From Calditrichota bacterium (GTDB lineage Bacteria > Electryoneota > B3-LCP), in NCBI GenBank assembly GCA_020051775.1, contig JAGVQJ010000194.1, positions 1-43,205 of the forward strand: a DNA stretch of 43,205 nucleotides, written 5' to 3'. This document shows positions 15,891 through 23,932 of the stretch, in pieces. The notes beneath the pieces were generated by a model. It saw only the letters and a program-made list of their open reading frames with translations, had not been told where the DNA came from and did not search any database. The stretch's first letter is position 1; every line of letters starts with the position of its first letter. Position numbers and translations under genes: made by a program.

Positions 15891-18269
15891 TTATGCTCTT
15901 AATTTGGCGTCAAACTTTTGCCGCATCACGGCGACAATATGAGCTATGATTTGATCGGCTTCGGCATCCGTAAGTGTTCGATCGGGCGATTGGAAATTCA
16001 AGCGGAAAGCCAGACTCTTCATCCCTTCGCCGATCTGAGTGCCTCGGTAGACGTCGAAGAGTTCGCAACTGACCGGCGTTTCACCGAAATTTTGGCGCAT
16101 ACAGGCCAACGCTTCACCGGCCGGCACATCTGCAGCCAGTACGAAGGCCAGATCGCGCTGCAGAGGCGGGAACTTGGGGAAAGACCTGTAGGTAGTACGC
16201 TCCTCGGCGGCGCTTTTCATGAGATCGAGATCAAACTCGAAGGCGAATACCGGCGCTTCAAGATCGAAGGATCTGGCGATCAGGGGATTGACTTGGAATA
16301 TACCGCCTAACCGCTTATCTTCTTGTCTTGCTTCCAGGGAGTCCGCAGTACCGTGTTCTATATTGTAGCAAAAAAAGGCGACTTTGTCAAGTAATATTTT
16401 ACCCAACATTGACTCGACAACGCCTTTGAGGTCTAAAAAGCCGAGCAGGTCTCGCGGCTGGTCCCACATTCCCGGCTCGCGCAAACCGATCAAGAGGCCG
16501 GCCACCGCGTCCCATTCGCGTTTTCCTTCGGATGTTGCGGCAAAAACGCGTCCGATTTCGAAAAGACGCAGATCCTGCTGGCCGCGGTTAAGGTTATAAG
16601 CCGCCACCCTGAGTAGCCCTGGCAGAAGTCCATTGCGCAGAAAGGTCATGTCATCGCCGGCGGGATTCTTCAATTTTAACGCGGGCGGATACCCGGGAAG
16701 ACTCACATCTTTTTCCGATAACAGGGACGACGTCAGTGCCTGGACGAACCCCAACCGGATTAAAATGTCGCTTACCCGGTTCAGGTAGGCGTCGCTTGGC
16801 CGGTGGGGAATTTCCAATGGAATCTGAGCCTGTCGAGTAGTCGGTAATTTATCATACCCATGCAGGCGCGCCACTTCTTCGACTAAATCTATTTCCCGTT
16901 CGAGGTCAGGTCGGAATGTTGGAACCCGTACGGACAAGTCGTTAGAACTCCCGGGAATGACGGTGCATTCAAGTCTCTTCAGCCCGGAGATTATTTCCGG
17001 ACGGGAAACAGTCACCCCCAGCATCTCCTTAACCCGAGAAGAACGCAATGCGATAGTTCGAGGTATGATGGGCTGCGGGTAGACGTCAACATAGCCTTCT
17101 GAGATTTCACCACCGGCAATCAGGCGGATTAACTGCGCGGCGCGATCCAGTGCCTTCAGAGTAGCATTGGGATCGGCTCCGCGCTCGAAACGTCGGGAAG
17201 AATCTGTAGACAAACCCAGCAACCGGGAAGTGCGGCGAGTATTGACGGGATCGAAGTAGGCGCTTTCCAGGAACAGCTCGGTGGTTTGTTCGGAAATTTC
17301 GCTATTGGCTCCGCCCATGACAGCAGCCAAGGCCACCCCGCGCGCGCTGTCGCAAATCAGCAACATCCGGTCGTCCAGGAGGCGCTCCTGGCCATCCAAA
17401 GTGACGAACTTTTCTCCCTTCGCGGCCGTACGGACAACGATGCGGCGGCCTTCCAAACGATTAAAATCGAAGGCATGCATGGGGTGCCCCATTTCCAGGA
17501 GCACATAGTTGGTGACGTCCACAACATTATTGATCGCGCGCAGTCCCGCAGCTTCCAACCGCCAGCGCATCCAATCAGGAGAAGGAGCTATTTTCACCCC
17601 TCTAATCAGGCGGGCGCTGTAGCGTGGACACAAATCCGGCCGCAATAAGGCGATCGAAGTCAGGCTTTCAGCCGGCGGAGCGAACTCGGGGAACTGCGAT
17701 TCGGGATAAATTAACTGGAGATTCAACGCAGCGGCGATCTCACGAGCGATACCCAAATGCGAAAGACAATCCGGGCGGTTTAAGGTGACTTCCAGATCCA
17801 GGGCCCAGTCTCGAACCCCGAGGTAATCGCGCAGCAGTGTCCCAACTTTGACCGCAGGATCCAACACCATGATGCCGGCGGCATTTTCTGATAATCTAAG
17901 TTCACGACCCGAGCAAATCATTCCTTCAGAACGAATTCCCCGGATGGGGCGTGCTTCGATCACCGTACCGTCTGGCAGCGATTGGCCGGCCTCGATGAAA
18001 GCGACCTTTTGCCCGGCGGCTACGTTGGGAGCGCCGCACACCACTTCCAGGGTTCGATCGCCGAGATCCACTCGGCAGAGGGTGAGTTTGTCGGCGTTGG
18101 GGTGGGGGCGGACTTCCAGTACCTGGCCGACGAGAATGCCTTCCAGTTCCGGGCCGACAGGCTCCACCGCCTCCACTTCCAGACCGGCCATGGTCAGCAG
18201 ATCGGCCAGTTCGGAAGGGGTCAGAGTGAAGTCAATAAAATCTTTCAGCCAGAGGTAGGAAACACGCAT
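15891..18269 (-). CDS. pheT: phenylalanyl-tRNA synthetase beta subunit
   Basis: A 792-residue beta subunit of the alpha2-beta2 enzyme that charges tRNA-Phe. Domains in order: the N-terminal tRNA-binding OB fold (about 40-150, VGQVLEVRPHPNADKLTLCRVDLG), the B3/B4 editing domain (about 205-380, with INNVVDVTNYVLLEMGHPMHAFD), B5 (about 400-475), the catalytic-like core (about 480-680), and a C-terminal ferredoxin-like anticodon-binding domain (about 700-792, ending EADQIIAHIVAVMRQKF). The length is normal. It follows pheS by 33 bp, whose intergenic stretch contains short ATGC-type tandem repeats. Cytoplasmic housekeeping enzyme. Confidence 0.97.
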   Translation of the reverse strand: MRVSYLWLKDFIDFTLTPSELADLLTMAGLEVEAVEPVGPELEGILVGQVLEVRPHPNADKLTLCRVDLGDRTLEVVCGAPNVAAGQKVAFIEAGQSLPDGTVIEARPIRGIRSEGMICSGRELRLSENAAGIMVLDPAVKVGTLLRDYLGVRDWALDLEVTLNRPDCLSHLGIAREIAAALNLQLIYPESQFPEFAPPAESLTSIALLRPDLCPRYSARLIRGVKIAPSPDWMRWRLEAAGLRAINNVVDVTNYVLLEMGHPMHAFDFNRLEGRRIVVRTAAKGEKFVTLDGQERLLDDRMLLICDSARGVALAAVMGGANSEISEQTTELFLESAYFDPVNTRRTSRLLGLSTDSSRRFERGADPNATLKALDRAAQLIRLIAGGEISEGYVDVYPQPIIPRTIALRSSRVKEMLGVTVSRPEIISGLKRLECTVIPGSSNDLSVRVPTFRPDLEREIDLVEEVARLHGYDKLPTTRQAQIPLEIPHRPSDAYLNRVSDILIRLGFVQALTSSLLSEKDVSLPGYPPALKLKNPAGDDMTFLRNGLLPGLLRVAAYNLNRGQQDLRLFEIGRVFAATSEGKREWDAVAGLLIGLREPGMWDQPRDLLGFLDLKGVVESMLGKILLDKVAFFCYNIEHGTADSLEARQEDKRLGGIFQVNPLIARSFDLEAPVFAFEFDLDLMKSAAEERTTYRSFPKFPPLQRDLAFVLAADVPAGEALACMRQNFGETPVSCELFDVYRGTQIGEGMKSLAFRLNFQSPDRTLTDAEADQIIAHIVAVMRQKFDAKLRA

Positions 18270-18302
18270 GTTAGATGCCAGATGCTAAATGCAGGAAGCA
18301 AG

Positions 18303-19307
18303 CTAAAATTGCTTCAGAAATCTCATATCATTCTCCCAGAACAGCCGGATGTCATCCACGCCGTACCAGAGCATGGCGATGCGTTCGATGCCGAGACCGA
18401 AGGCGAAACCGGTCCACTCCTCGGGATCAATATTCACTCCAACAAGAACCTTGGGATCCACCATGCCGGAACCACCCATTTCCAGCCAGCCCTTGTCCTT
18501 GCAGACGCGGCAACCGGCCCCGCCGCATAAAAAGCAGGTGACGTCCACTTCGGCGGAAGGTTCGGTGAAAGGGAAAAAGTGCGGACGAAAACGAATGCGA
18601 GTTTCTTCGCCGAAAAGGGAGCGATAAAAAGCCAGCAGCGTTCCTTTTAGATCTGCGAAGGTGACGCCATGGTCTACGTACAGCCCTTCGACCTGGTGAA
18701 AAACGGGGAAGTGCGAGGGGTCGGGTTTGTCCTTGCGGTAAACGCGACCGGGGGCAATCATTCGTACGGGTAATTGCCCGCGTTCCAGTACCCGGATCTG
18801 CACTGGGCTGGTTTCCGTACGCAACAGGTATTCGTCGTTCAGGTAAAACGTATCCGCTTCGTCCCGCGCCGGGTGCCAATCGGGAGTATTCAGAGCGGTG
18901 AAATTATAGTAGGGGGTTTCGACCTCGGGACCGGTTTCGACCACAAAACCCATGGAGCGGAAAATGGATTTAACGCGCTCTTCGACCTGCATCAGCGGGT
19001 GGCGGCGGCCCAACAGTGGGTTGTGACCGGGCAGAGTCAGATCAAGCGAAGTAGAATTAGCGTGGGAGGTTGTAAGTTCAGCTTGTTTAAAGGCGATGCC
19101 TTCCTGAATCTTGACCTTGAGATCGTTCAAGGCAGCGCCGCGCGCAGGTTTTTCTGCCGGTGGCAGTGATCCCAGTTCTTTCAATTTCTGAGTGAGCAAG
19201 CCCTTCTTGCCCAAATAACGCACTCGCAGATCATTGAGATCGTTTATGGCGTTCACAGCGGCGAGTTCAGAGGTAAAAAGTTCACCCAGTTCGTACAGGT
19301 CAGCCAT
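18303..19307 (-). CDS. pheS: phenylalanyl-tRNA synthetase alpha subunit
   Basis: A 334-residue catalytic subunit that activates Phe and transfers it to tRNA-Phe. The N-terminal coiled coil covers about residues 1-85. The class II core starts with GRRHPLMQVEERVKSIFRSMGF (motif 1) and contains RMIAPGRVYRKDKPDPSHFPVFHQVEGL (motif 2) and FGLGIERIAMLWYGVDDIR (motif 3). A Cys-rich loop (CFLCGGAGCRVC) in the core is common in many PheS proteins. The length is slightly shorter than average but complete. It lies between rplT and pheT in the classical thrS-infC-rpmI-rplT-pheS-pheT operon. Confidence 0.97.
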   Translation of the reverse strand: MADLYELGELFTSELAAVNAINDLNDLRVRYLGKKGLLTQKLKELGSLPPAEKPARGAALNDLKVKIQEGIAFKQAELTTSHANSTSLDLTLPGHNPLLGRRHPLMQVEERVKSIFRSMGFVVETGPEVETPYYNFTALNTPDWHPARDEADTFYLNDEYLLRTETSPVQIRVLERGQLPVRMIAPGRVYRKDKPDPSHFPVFHQVEGLYVDHGVTFADLKGTLLAFYRSLFGEETRIRFRPHFFPFTEPSAEVDVTCFLCGGAGCRVCKDKGWLEMGGSGMVDPKVLVGVNIDPEEWTGFAFGLGIERIAMLWYGVDDIRLFWENDMRFLKQF

Positions 19308-19331
19308 CGAAATTGTTCTTGCTGAACATAA

Positions 19332-19384
19332 GTTACCCCCTTAAATCCCCGGGTCGGGGGGATATAGGGGGTTAAGGGTAAATT
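19332..19384. repeat. C-rich/G-rich extragenic hairpin repeat (copy 1)
   Basis: Between pheS and rplT, a stretch reading TTACCCCCTTAAATCCCC, then a G-rich arm and GGGGGTTAAGGGTAA, forms a long imperfect hairpin. Related units lie at 23691-23724 and 31625-31660. In this operon it may modulate read-through from rplT into pheST. Confidence 0.6.
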
Positions 19385-19730
19385 ACGACCGGACAGCGGT
19401 CACGATCTGCGCAAAGGCCTGCGGATCCCTGGCAGCGACGTCGGCCAGAGCGCGACGATCCATCTCCAGACCCTTGGCTTGCAGGGCATTGATGAAGTGT
19501 GAGTAGCTGATCCCGTTCAGACGGCAGGCGGCATTGATTCGGATGATCCAAAGCGCGCGGAACTCGCGCTTCTTACGCCGGCGGTCACGGTAAGCGGAGA
19601 GGCGGGCGCGACTCACAGTTTGGCGGGCGCTGGTGATTAATTTACGGCGCCCTCCGACATAGCCTTTAGCGGCCTTTAAAATTTTCTTACGGCGGCGGCG
19701 GGAGGCCGGCGCGTTGGTTGCACGTGGCAC
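19383..19730 (-). CDS. rplT: 50S ribosomal protein L20
   Basis: A 115-residue, strongly basic protein with the L20 signature: MPRATNAPASRRRRKKILKA..KGY, then GRRKLITSARQTVSRARLSAYRDRRRKKREFRALWI, RINAACR and the C-terminal LNGISYSHFINALQ...LDRRALADVA block. L20 binds 23S rRNA early in assembly and in many bacteria represses its own operon by binding leader mRNA. It is 33 bp downstream of rpmI. The length is normal (about 115-118). Confidence 0.97.
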   Translation of the reverse strand: MPRATNAPASRRRRKKILKAAKGYVGGRRKLITSARQTVSRARLSAYRDRRRKKREFRALWIIRINAACRLNGISYSHFINALQAKGLEMDRRALADVAARDPQAFAQIVTAVRS

Positions 19731-19769
19731 TGAAATACTCCTTTCAGCCGACAGGCTGACTTAATCAGG

Positions 19770-19964
19770 CTATCCGACAAGCATACGGCGCACGCGCGGC
19801 GCATCCGATGCGGTGACGGCGCCGGGCTTGCGCAGATTGCGCTTGCGATGCTGTGATTTTTTCGTCAAGATGTGCGAATGGTACGCCTTCTTGCGTTTGA
19901 TATGACCCGAGGCGCTCATGCGAAAACGCTTTTTAGCGGCCCGATTGCTCTTCATCTTAGGCAT
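19770..19964 (-). CDS. rpmI: 50S ribosomal protein L35
   Basis: A 64-residue L35. The true start is ATG 19964 (MPKMKSNRAAKKRF), behind AGAGGTT at good spacing; the open frame extends upstream to 20078 but those residues have no counterpart in L35. The family motif runs through MKSNRAAKKRFRMSASGHIKRKKAYHSH and ends at VRRMLVG. The 123-bp gap to infC upstream contains short hairpins (GGAC-TTCT-GTCC and GGCTAAAGCC) that could be part of a ribosomal-protein autoregulatory site; that is speculative. Confidence 0.95.
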   Translation of the reverse strand: MPKMKSNRAAKKRFRMSASGHIKRKKAYHSHILTKKSQHRKRNLRKPGAVTASDAPRVRRMLVG

Positions 19965-20087
19965 TTGAACCTCTATGTTCGTTCGATGTTGACAACACCT
20001 TGCTATTCCCGTGGGGGCTTTAGCCGCGCCGGGAACCGAATTCCGGACGCGGACAGAAGTCCTTACCAGAATGACCATTGTATAAAA

Positions 20088-20624
20088 CTATTTTTTCACC
20101 AGAATGAGCACCAGGTTGCGAGCTCCCTCCATTTTCGGAGCGGATTCAACCTTGGCGATATCCTGCAGTGTTTCACCCACCTTCGTCAGAATCTGTTCTC
20201 CGAACTCTTTGTGCGTAATCAGACGACCGCGGAATATCACCGATACTTTGACTTTATTGCCTTGTTCCAGAAACTTGCGCGCAGCCTCCACCTTAAAGTT
20301 GAAATCATGCTCACTGATCTTGGGGCTGAGGCGAATTCCTTTGATCTGCCCCCCGGTATGTTTTCGGGAACCGCGCTCTCGTTTGGAAATTTCATACTGA
20401 TATTTGCCGAAATCCATGATCTTGCAGACGGGCGGCTTGGCGGTGGGGGAAATCTCGACTAAGTCGAGTTCCTTTTCCCGAGCCATAGCCTGGGCTTCCC
20501 GGATCTCCACTACGCCTATTTGCCCCCCATCAGGACCGATCAAGCGTATGGGAGATATACGAATCTGTTCGTTGATGCGGATGTCTTTGCCGGGTGGAGC
20601 GTATTGCGGCGGTCTTCTCTTAAT
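20088..20624 (-). CDS. infC: translation initiation factor IF-3, ATT start codon
   Basis: A 178-residue IF-3. The protein contains IRINEQIRISPIRLIGPDG near its start, KPPVCKIMDFGKYQYE, IKGIRLSPKISEHDF and the C-terminal KVKVSVIFRGR block. No ATG or GTG exists in the needed place: a TTG at 20543 would delete the conserved first 27 residues. Two consecutive ATT codons (20622-20627) lie behind AAGGAG, and the second (20624) has a 7-nt spacing. An AUU start is the classic device by which IF-3 discriminates against its own mRNA and limits its synthesis, so I extend the gene to 20624. It is 69 bp downstream of thrS and precedes rpmI. Confidence 0.93.
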   Translation of the reverse strand: MKRRPPQYAPPGKDIRINEQIRISPIRLIGPDGGQIGVVEIREAQAMAREKELDLVEISPTAKPPVCKIMDFGKYQYEISKRERGSRKHTGGQIKGIRLSPKISEHDFNFKVEAARKFLEQGNKVKVSVIFRGRLITHKEFGEQILTKVGETLQDIAKVESAPKMEGARNLVLILVKK

Positions 20625-20693
20625 AATCGTTCTCCTTGAAATGACCTTGGGGACTAATGACCGGGAGTTATAACGATTCCGACCATAAAAAAT

Positions 20694-22601
20694 TTATAGC
20701 TGCTGCTGCTTTCGTTCTACCGCATTCTGCATCAAGGTGATGACTTCATTAACAGGTTTGGCGCCTTGGTCGCCTTGGCCTTTCAAGCGCATGGACACCT
20801 GATCGGCTTCCGCTTCGCGGCCACCCACGACCAACATCACCGGGACTTTCTCCAATTCTGCCTGACGGATTTTATACCCCATTTTCTCGCTGCGTAGGTC
20901 GGCTTCGACGCGCAAGCCGGCTTTCCTCATTCGGTCACGAACACCAATAGCATACTCGTGCTGTTTATCGGTGATAGGCAGGATGCGCGCCTGTACCGGA
21001 GCCAGCCACAGGGGAAAGTCTCCGGCATAATGTTCGATCAGCAGACCGATGAAGCGTTCCAGTGAGCCTAAGATGGCACGATGGATCATCACCGGGCGGT
21101 GTCGTTCCCCGTCCGCACCGATATATTCCAATTCAAATCGTTCCGGCATGGAAAAATCAAGCTGGATGGTGCCACACTGCCAGGAGCGACCCAGACTGTC
21201 GCGGATGTGAAAGTCAATCTTGGGGCCGTAAAAGGCGCCTTCGCCGGGATTGAGTTCGTGAGGCAATTCCGCCTTTTTTAAAGCGCTCTCTAGCGCGGCT
21301 TCGGCGCGCCGCCAGATCTCGGCTGATCCGATGGAATTTTCCGGCTGCGTGGACAACTCCACCCGCACCTCGGTGAACCCGAAGGTGCGGTAGATTTCCT
21401 GCACCAGACCTATGAGATTGACGATTTCGGTCTCAATCTGCTCCGGTGTGCAGAAAATATGGGCGTCATCCTGGGTGAAGGCTCGCACGCGGATCAATCC
21501 GTGCAATTCTCCCGATTTCTCGAAACGGTGCACCAACCCCAGTTCGGCAAAGCGCTGGGGGAGGTCTCGATAGGAGAACTGATAAGTTTTATAAACCAGC
21601 AAGCCGCTGGGGCAATTCATCGGTTTGATGGCGTAGTCGCGATCTTCCACCCGCGAGAAATACATATTCTCGCGATAATGATCGTAGTGACCGCTTTGCC
21701 GCCATAGCACATCGGACAGAACCACCGGAGTGCGGATTTCCTGGTAGCCGTGCGCTGTGTGCATCTCCCGCCAGTACTTCACCGCCTGATCGACCAGAAT
21801 CACGCCCTTGGGATGCCAAAAGGGAGTGCCCGGCGCTTCGGGGTGAAAACTGAAAAGATCCAGGTTCTTGCCTAAGCGGCGGTGGTCGCGTTGCTTGGCC
21901 TCCTCATGCCGTCGCAAGTGCTCTTCGAGTTGCTCGGCAGTGGGATAGCTGGTGCCGTAGATGCGCTGCAACATAGGGCGGGATTCATCTCCGCGCCAGT
22001 AAGCCCCAGCCAGTGACAGCAGTTTGAAATTTTTGATATAACCGGTGTTAGGCAGATGCGGTCCACGACATAAATCCACAAAATCGCCCTGCTGGTAGAC
22101 CGAGACGCCTTCTTCCATCTCCTGCAGCAGTTCGACTTTCAATACCTCGCCCCGTTCCTGAAACAGCGTGATGGCTTCTTCACGGCTCAATTCCCGGCGT
22201 TGGATGGGCACCTTGCGCTTGGCGATCTCACCCATTCGGGTTTCGATCTTCTCCAGATCCTCAGGAGTTAAGAATTCGGGTACGAGAATATCATAATAAA
22301 AAGAATCTTCCAAGGCCGGGCCGATGCCCAACTGCACGCCGGGATAAAGCTCGCGCACGGCTTGCGCCATCAAATGAGCGCTGGAATGGCGATAGACGTC
22401 GCGGCCTTCGGAATCGTCGAAAGTCAGGAATTCCAGTTCGGCGTCAGCATGCAGAGGCCGCCACAGATCTACGGACTGGCCGTTGACTCGGGCTGCCACT
22501 GCGCGCTTGGTTGCTTCCGGCTCCTTCGCTTTTAGAATCTCAAAAGGTGTGGCGCCATCTGAATACTGGCCTTGGGAACCGTCTTTAAATTTGATATTCA
22601 T
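20694..22601 (-). CDS. thrS: threonyl-tRNA synthetase
   Basis: A 635-residue enzyme charging tRNA-Thr. An N-terminal TGS domain (1-62) is followed by the editing domain with HSSAHLMAQAVRELYP (about 72-87). The class II core contains YAIKPMNCPSG (zinc-ligand Cys), RFEKSGELHGLIRVRAFTQDDAHIFC and HRAILGSLERFIGLLIEHYAG. A C-terminal anticodon-binding domain (about 530-635) completes it. The length is normal. No Shine-Dalgarno sequence is visible before the ATG. Only 17 bp separate it from the stop of the RelE-like toxin gene, so it is probably transcribed at least partly from the toxin-antitoxin promoter. It leads the thrS-infC-rpmI-rplT-pheST operon. Confidence 0.97.
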   Translation of the reverse strand: MNIKFKDGSQGQYSDGATPFEILKAKEPEATKRAVAARVNGQSVDLWRPLHADAELEFLTFDDSEGRDVYRHSSAHLMAQAVRELYPGVQLGIGPALEDSFYYDILVPEFLTPEDLEKIETRMGEIAKRKVPIQRRELSREEAITLFQERGEVLKVELLQEMEEGVSVYQQGDFVDLCRGPHLPNTGYIKNFKLLSLAGAYWRGDESRPMLQRIYGTSYPTAEQLEEHLRRHEEAKQRDHRRLGKNLDLFSFHPEAPGTPFWHPKGVILVDQAVKYWREMHTAHGYQEIRTPVVLSDVLWRQSGHYDHYRENMYFSRVEDRDYAIKPMNCPSGLLVYKTYQFSYRDLPQRFAELGLVHRFEKSGELHGLIRVRAFTQDDAHIFCTPEQIETEIVNLIGLVQEIYRTFGFTEVRVELSTQPENSIGSAEIWRRAEAALESALKKAELPHELNPGEGAFYGPKIDFHIRDSLGRSWQCGTIQLDFSMPERFELEYIGADGERHRPVMIHRAILGSLERFIGLLIEHYAGDFPLWLAPVQARILPITDKQHEYAIGVRDRMRKAGLRVEADLRSEKMGYKIRQAELEKVPVMLVVGGREAEADQVSMRLKGQGDQGAKPVNEVITLMQNAVERKQQQL

Positions 22602-22618
22602 TAATAACCGAAAATAAA

Positions 22619-22879
22619 TTATTTGTCCCGATAGACCTCTTTGCGATGCCCGACTTCATAAATGACAACCTCCCCCTCTAATTTATTGAACAAATACAAT
22701 ATGCGATATTCACCAACTCGTAACCTGTAACCATTGCGACCTTGAAGCTCTTTTACGCCATGCGGCAAGGGGTTAATTTTCAACGAAACCAAGACTTCGA
22801 TAATTCGATCATAGACGAAAGCAGGGAGGCGATCAATTTCTTTTTGGGCGGATCGTTTTAATGTGACTTGATATGCCAT
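22619..22879 (-). CDS. RelE/ParE-type toxin
   Basis: An 86-residue basic protein of the RelE/ParE fold. I chose ATG 22879 (MAYQVTLKRSAQKEIDRLP), 4 bp after the antitoxin stop; the frame is open further upstream but overlaps the antitoxin. Family marks are KEIDRLP in helix 1, the ELQGRNGYRLRVGEYRILYLF strand block with the Arg cluster used for mRNA contact in RelE, and the C-terminal VGHRKEVYR. RelE toxins cut mRNA in the ribosomal A site; ParE toxins poison gyrase. The GHRKEVY ending favours a RelE-like activity. It directly precedes thrS, an unusual place for a toxin. Confidence 0.85.
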   Translation of the reverse strand: MAYQVTLKRSAQKEIDRLPAFVYDRIIEVLVSLKINPLPHGVKELQGRNGYRLRVGEYRILYLFNKLEGEVVIYEVGHRKEVYRDK

Positions 22880-22883
22880 CAAC

Positions 22884-23087
22884 TTAACGCTTCTGCCTTT
22901 TAACCAAATACTCATCCAAAGTGATGACCGGTTCTGCTTTTCTGGATTCAACAACTAATAGGTCGCGGAGGTCTTCAGCCATTTTCTCATCTTCAATCAA
23001 TTTTTCAAGAAATGCCTCCCGTTCTTTTCGTGTCAACGCACGAAAAGCAGTCAAAAACACCTCCGCTGTGGCTTGAATGGCTGTCAT
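22884..23087 (-). CDS. antitoxin partner of the RelE-type toxin
   Basis: A 67-residue acidic-helical protein. I chose ATG 23087 with AGGA 8 nt upstream, over two earlier in-frame ATGs that lack ribosome-binding sites. The middle (LTRKEREAFLEKLIEDEKMAEDLRDLLVVE) is an amphipathic helix, and the tail VITLDEYLVKRQKR resembles the toxin-wrapping segment of small RelB/Phd-like antitoxins. No classical DNA-binding N-domain can be recognised. It is 4 bp upstream of the toxin, the standard antitoxin-first order. An inverted repeat at 23140-23159 could be its operator. Confidence 0.75.
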   Translation of the reverse strand: MTAIQATAEVFLTAFRALTRKEREAFLEKLIEDEKMAEDLRDLLVVESRKAEPVITLDEYLVKRQKR

Positions 23088-23139
23088 GTAAATATCCTCA
23101 AGAATCATCCTGAATTTTACCAAAAACCCCAATACGGGA

Positions 23140-23159
23140 TGGTCAAAATCATCTGACCA
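23140..23159. promoter_or_regulatory. inverted repeat upstream of the toxin-antitoxin genes
   Basis: TGGTCA (23140-23145) and TGACCA (23154-23159) form a perfect 6-bp inverted repeat about 50 bp before the antitoxin start. It could be an operator for the antitoxin or a tRNA-cluster terminator remnant. There is no U-tract, and no convincing -35/-10 pair was found nearby. Confidence 0.35.
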
Positions 23160-23178
23160 ATTTAATTCCTATGCACGG

Positions 23179-23253
23179 TGGGCGATGGTGGACTCGAACC
23201 ACTGACCTCCTGCGTGTCGAGCAGGCGCTCTAACCAAACTGAGCTAATCGCCC
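23179..23253 (-). tRNA. tRNA-Val (GAC), with C33
   Basis: A 75-nt cloverleaf on the minus strand. Acceptor GGGCGAT pairs with ATCGCCC; D-stem GCTC/GAGC; anticodon stem CCTGC/GCAGG around the loop TCGACAC, giving anticodon GAC; T-loop TTCGAGT. Two oddities: position 33 is C instead of the near-universal U, and the outer T-stem pair 49-65 is A-C. CCA is not encoded (CCG follows). It is the last tRNA of the cluster. Confidence 0.88.
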
Positions 23254-23292
23254 AAAAAATCCGCCTGTTGGCGGAGACAACCACTGGATCTG

Positions 23293-23378
23293 TACCGAGG
23301 GCCGGAATCGAACCGGCACGGACGTTTAAGTCCGGGGGATTTTAAGTCCCCTGCGTCTACCTGTTCCGCCACCCCGGC
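23293..23378 (-). tRNA. tRNA-Leu (TAA)
   Basis: An 86-nt class II tRNA with a long variable arm (CGGACTTAAACGTCCG). Acceptor GCCGGGG pairs with CCTCGGT (G-U pairs included), anticodon stem GGGGA/TCCCC, loop CTTAAAA giving anticodon TAA, T-loop TTCGATT, discriminator A. CCA is not encoded. Confidence 0.95.
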
Positions 23379-23400
23379 TTCCGGGCAGATTGTATACGCG

Positions 23401-23474
23401 AGGCGGCGACCGGATTCGGACCGGTGAATAGAGGTTTTGCAGACCTCCGCCTTGGACCACTTGGCTACGCCGCC
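23401..23474 (-). tRNA. tRNA-Cys (GCA)
   Basis: A 74-nt tRNA. Acceptor GGCGGCG/CGCCGCC, anticodon stem GAGGT/ACCTC, loop CTGCAAA giving anticodon GCA, T-loop TCCGAAT, discriminator U as expected for Cys. CCA is not encoded. Confidence 0.95.
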
Positions 23475-23607
23475 GTACCAGAACCCACCCAGCGCGCCTG
23501 TGGGCCTTCCAGGCAGGTCCGCAAAAAGATAGCAATCCTCCCTTGCGAACTATTCAGTCGAAAAATTCGCTGGAATGGATCAGCTCCGCCTGCGGCGGAT
23601 CATGTCA

Positions 23608-23682
<75 letters not shown>

Positions 23683-23690
23683 AAAACTCA

Positions 23691-23724
23691 AATCCCCCCT
23701 ACCCCCCTTAATAAGGGGGGGTAA
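23691..23724. repeat. C-rich/G-rich extragenic hairpin repeat (copy 2)
   Basis: AATCCCCCCTACCCCCC, TTAATAA and a GGGGGGGT arm form a strong hairpin between the Gly and Ala tRNAs. It is a relative of the units at 19332-19384 and 31625-31660. It could act as a processing or pausing site in the tRNA precursor. Confidence 0.6.
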
Positions 23725-23745
23725 AAGGAAGATCCCAAGAATTCG

Positions 23746-23818
<73 letters not shown>

Positions 23819-23830
23819 AGGCGAATTGAA

Positions 23831-23859
23831 AATATAATGATTTGGAGAGCGGATGTCAA
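23831..23859 (-). promoter_or_regulatory. consensus sigma70 promoter of the tRNA cluster
   Basis: On the minus strand TTGACA (23854-23859), a 17-nt spacer and TATATT (23831-23836) form an almost perfect sigma70 promoter. The predicted start lies about 5 nt before the first base of tRNA-Ala. It drives the Ala-Gly-Cys-Leu-Val cluster and perhaps the toxin-antitoxin and thrS genes beyond. Confidence 0.85.
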
Positions 23860-23932
23860 GCCTTTTTTTGTAAAAGAGGCTAAAAATTGAAGCCTTCCCC
23901 TTTAGATTAACTTAGGGAGAACCCAAAAGTTT

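Noticed and set aside
20543..20545. TTG as the infC start
   Set aside because: It would remove the conserved first 27 residues of IF-3, while the ATT codons upstream have a good ribosome-binding site.
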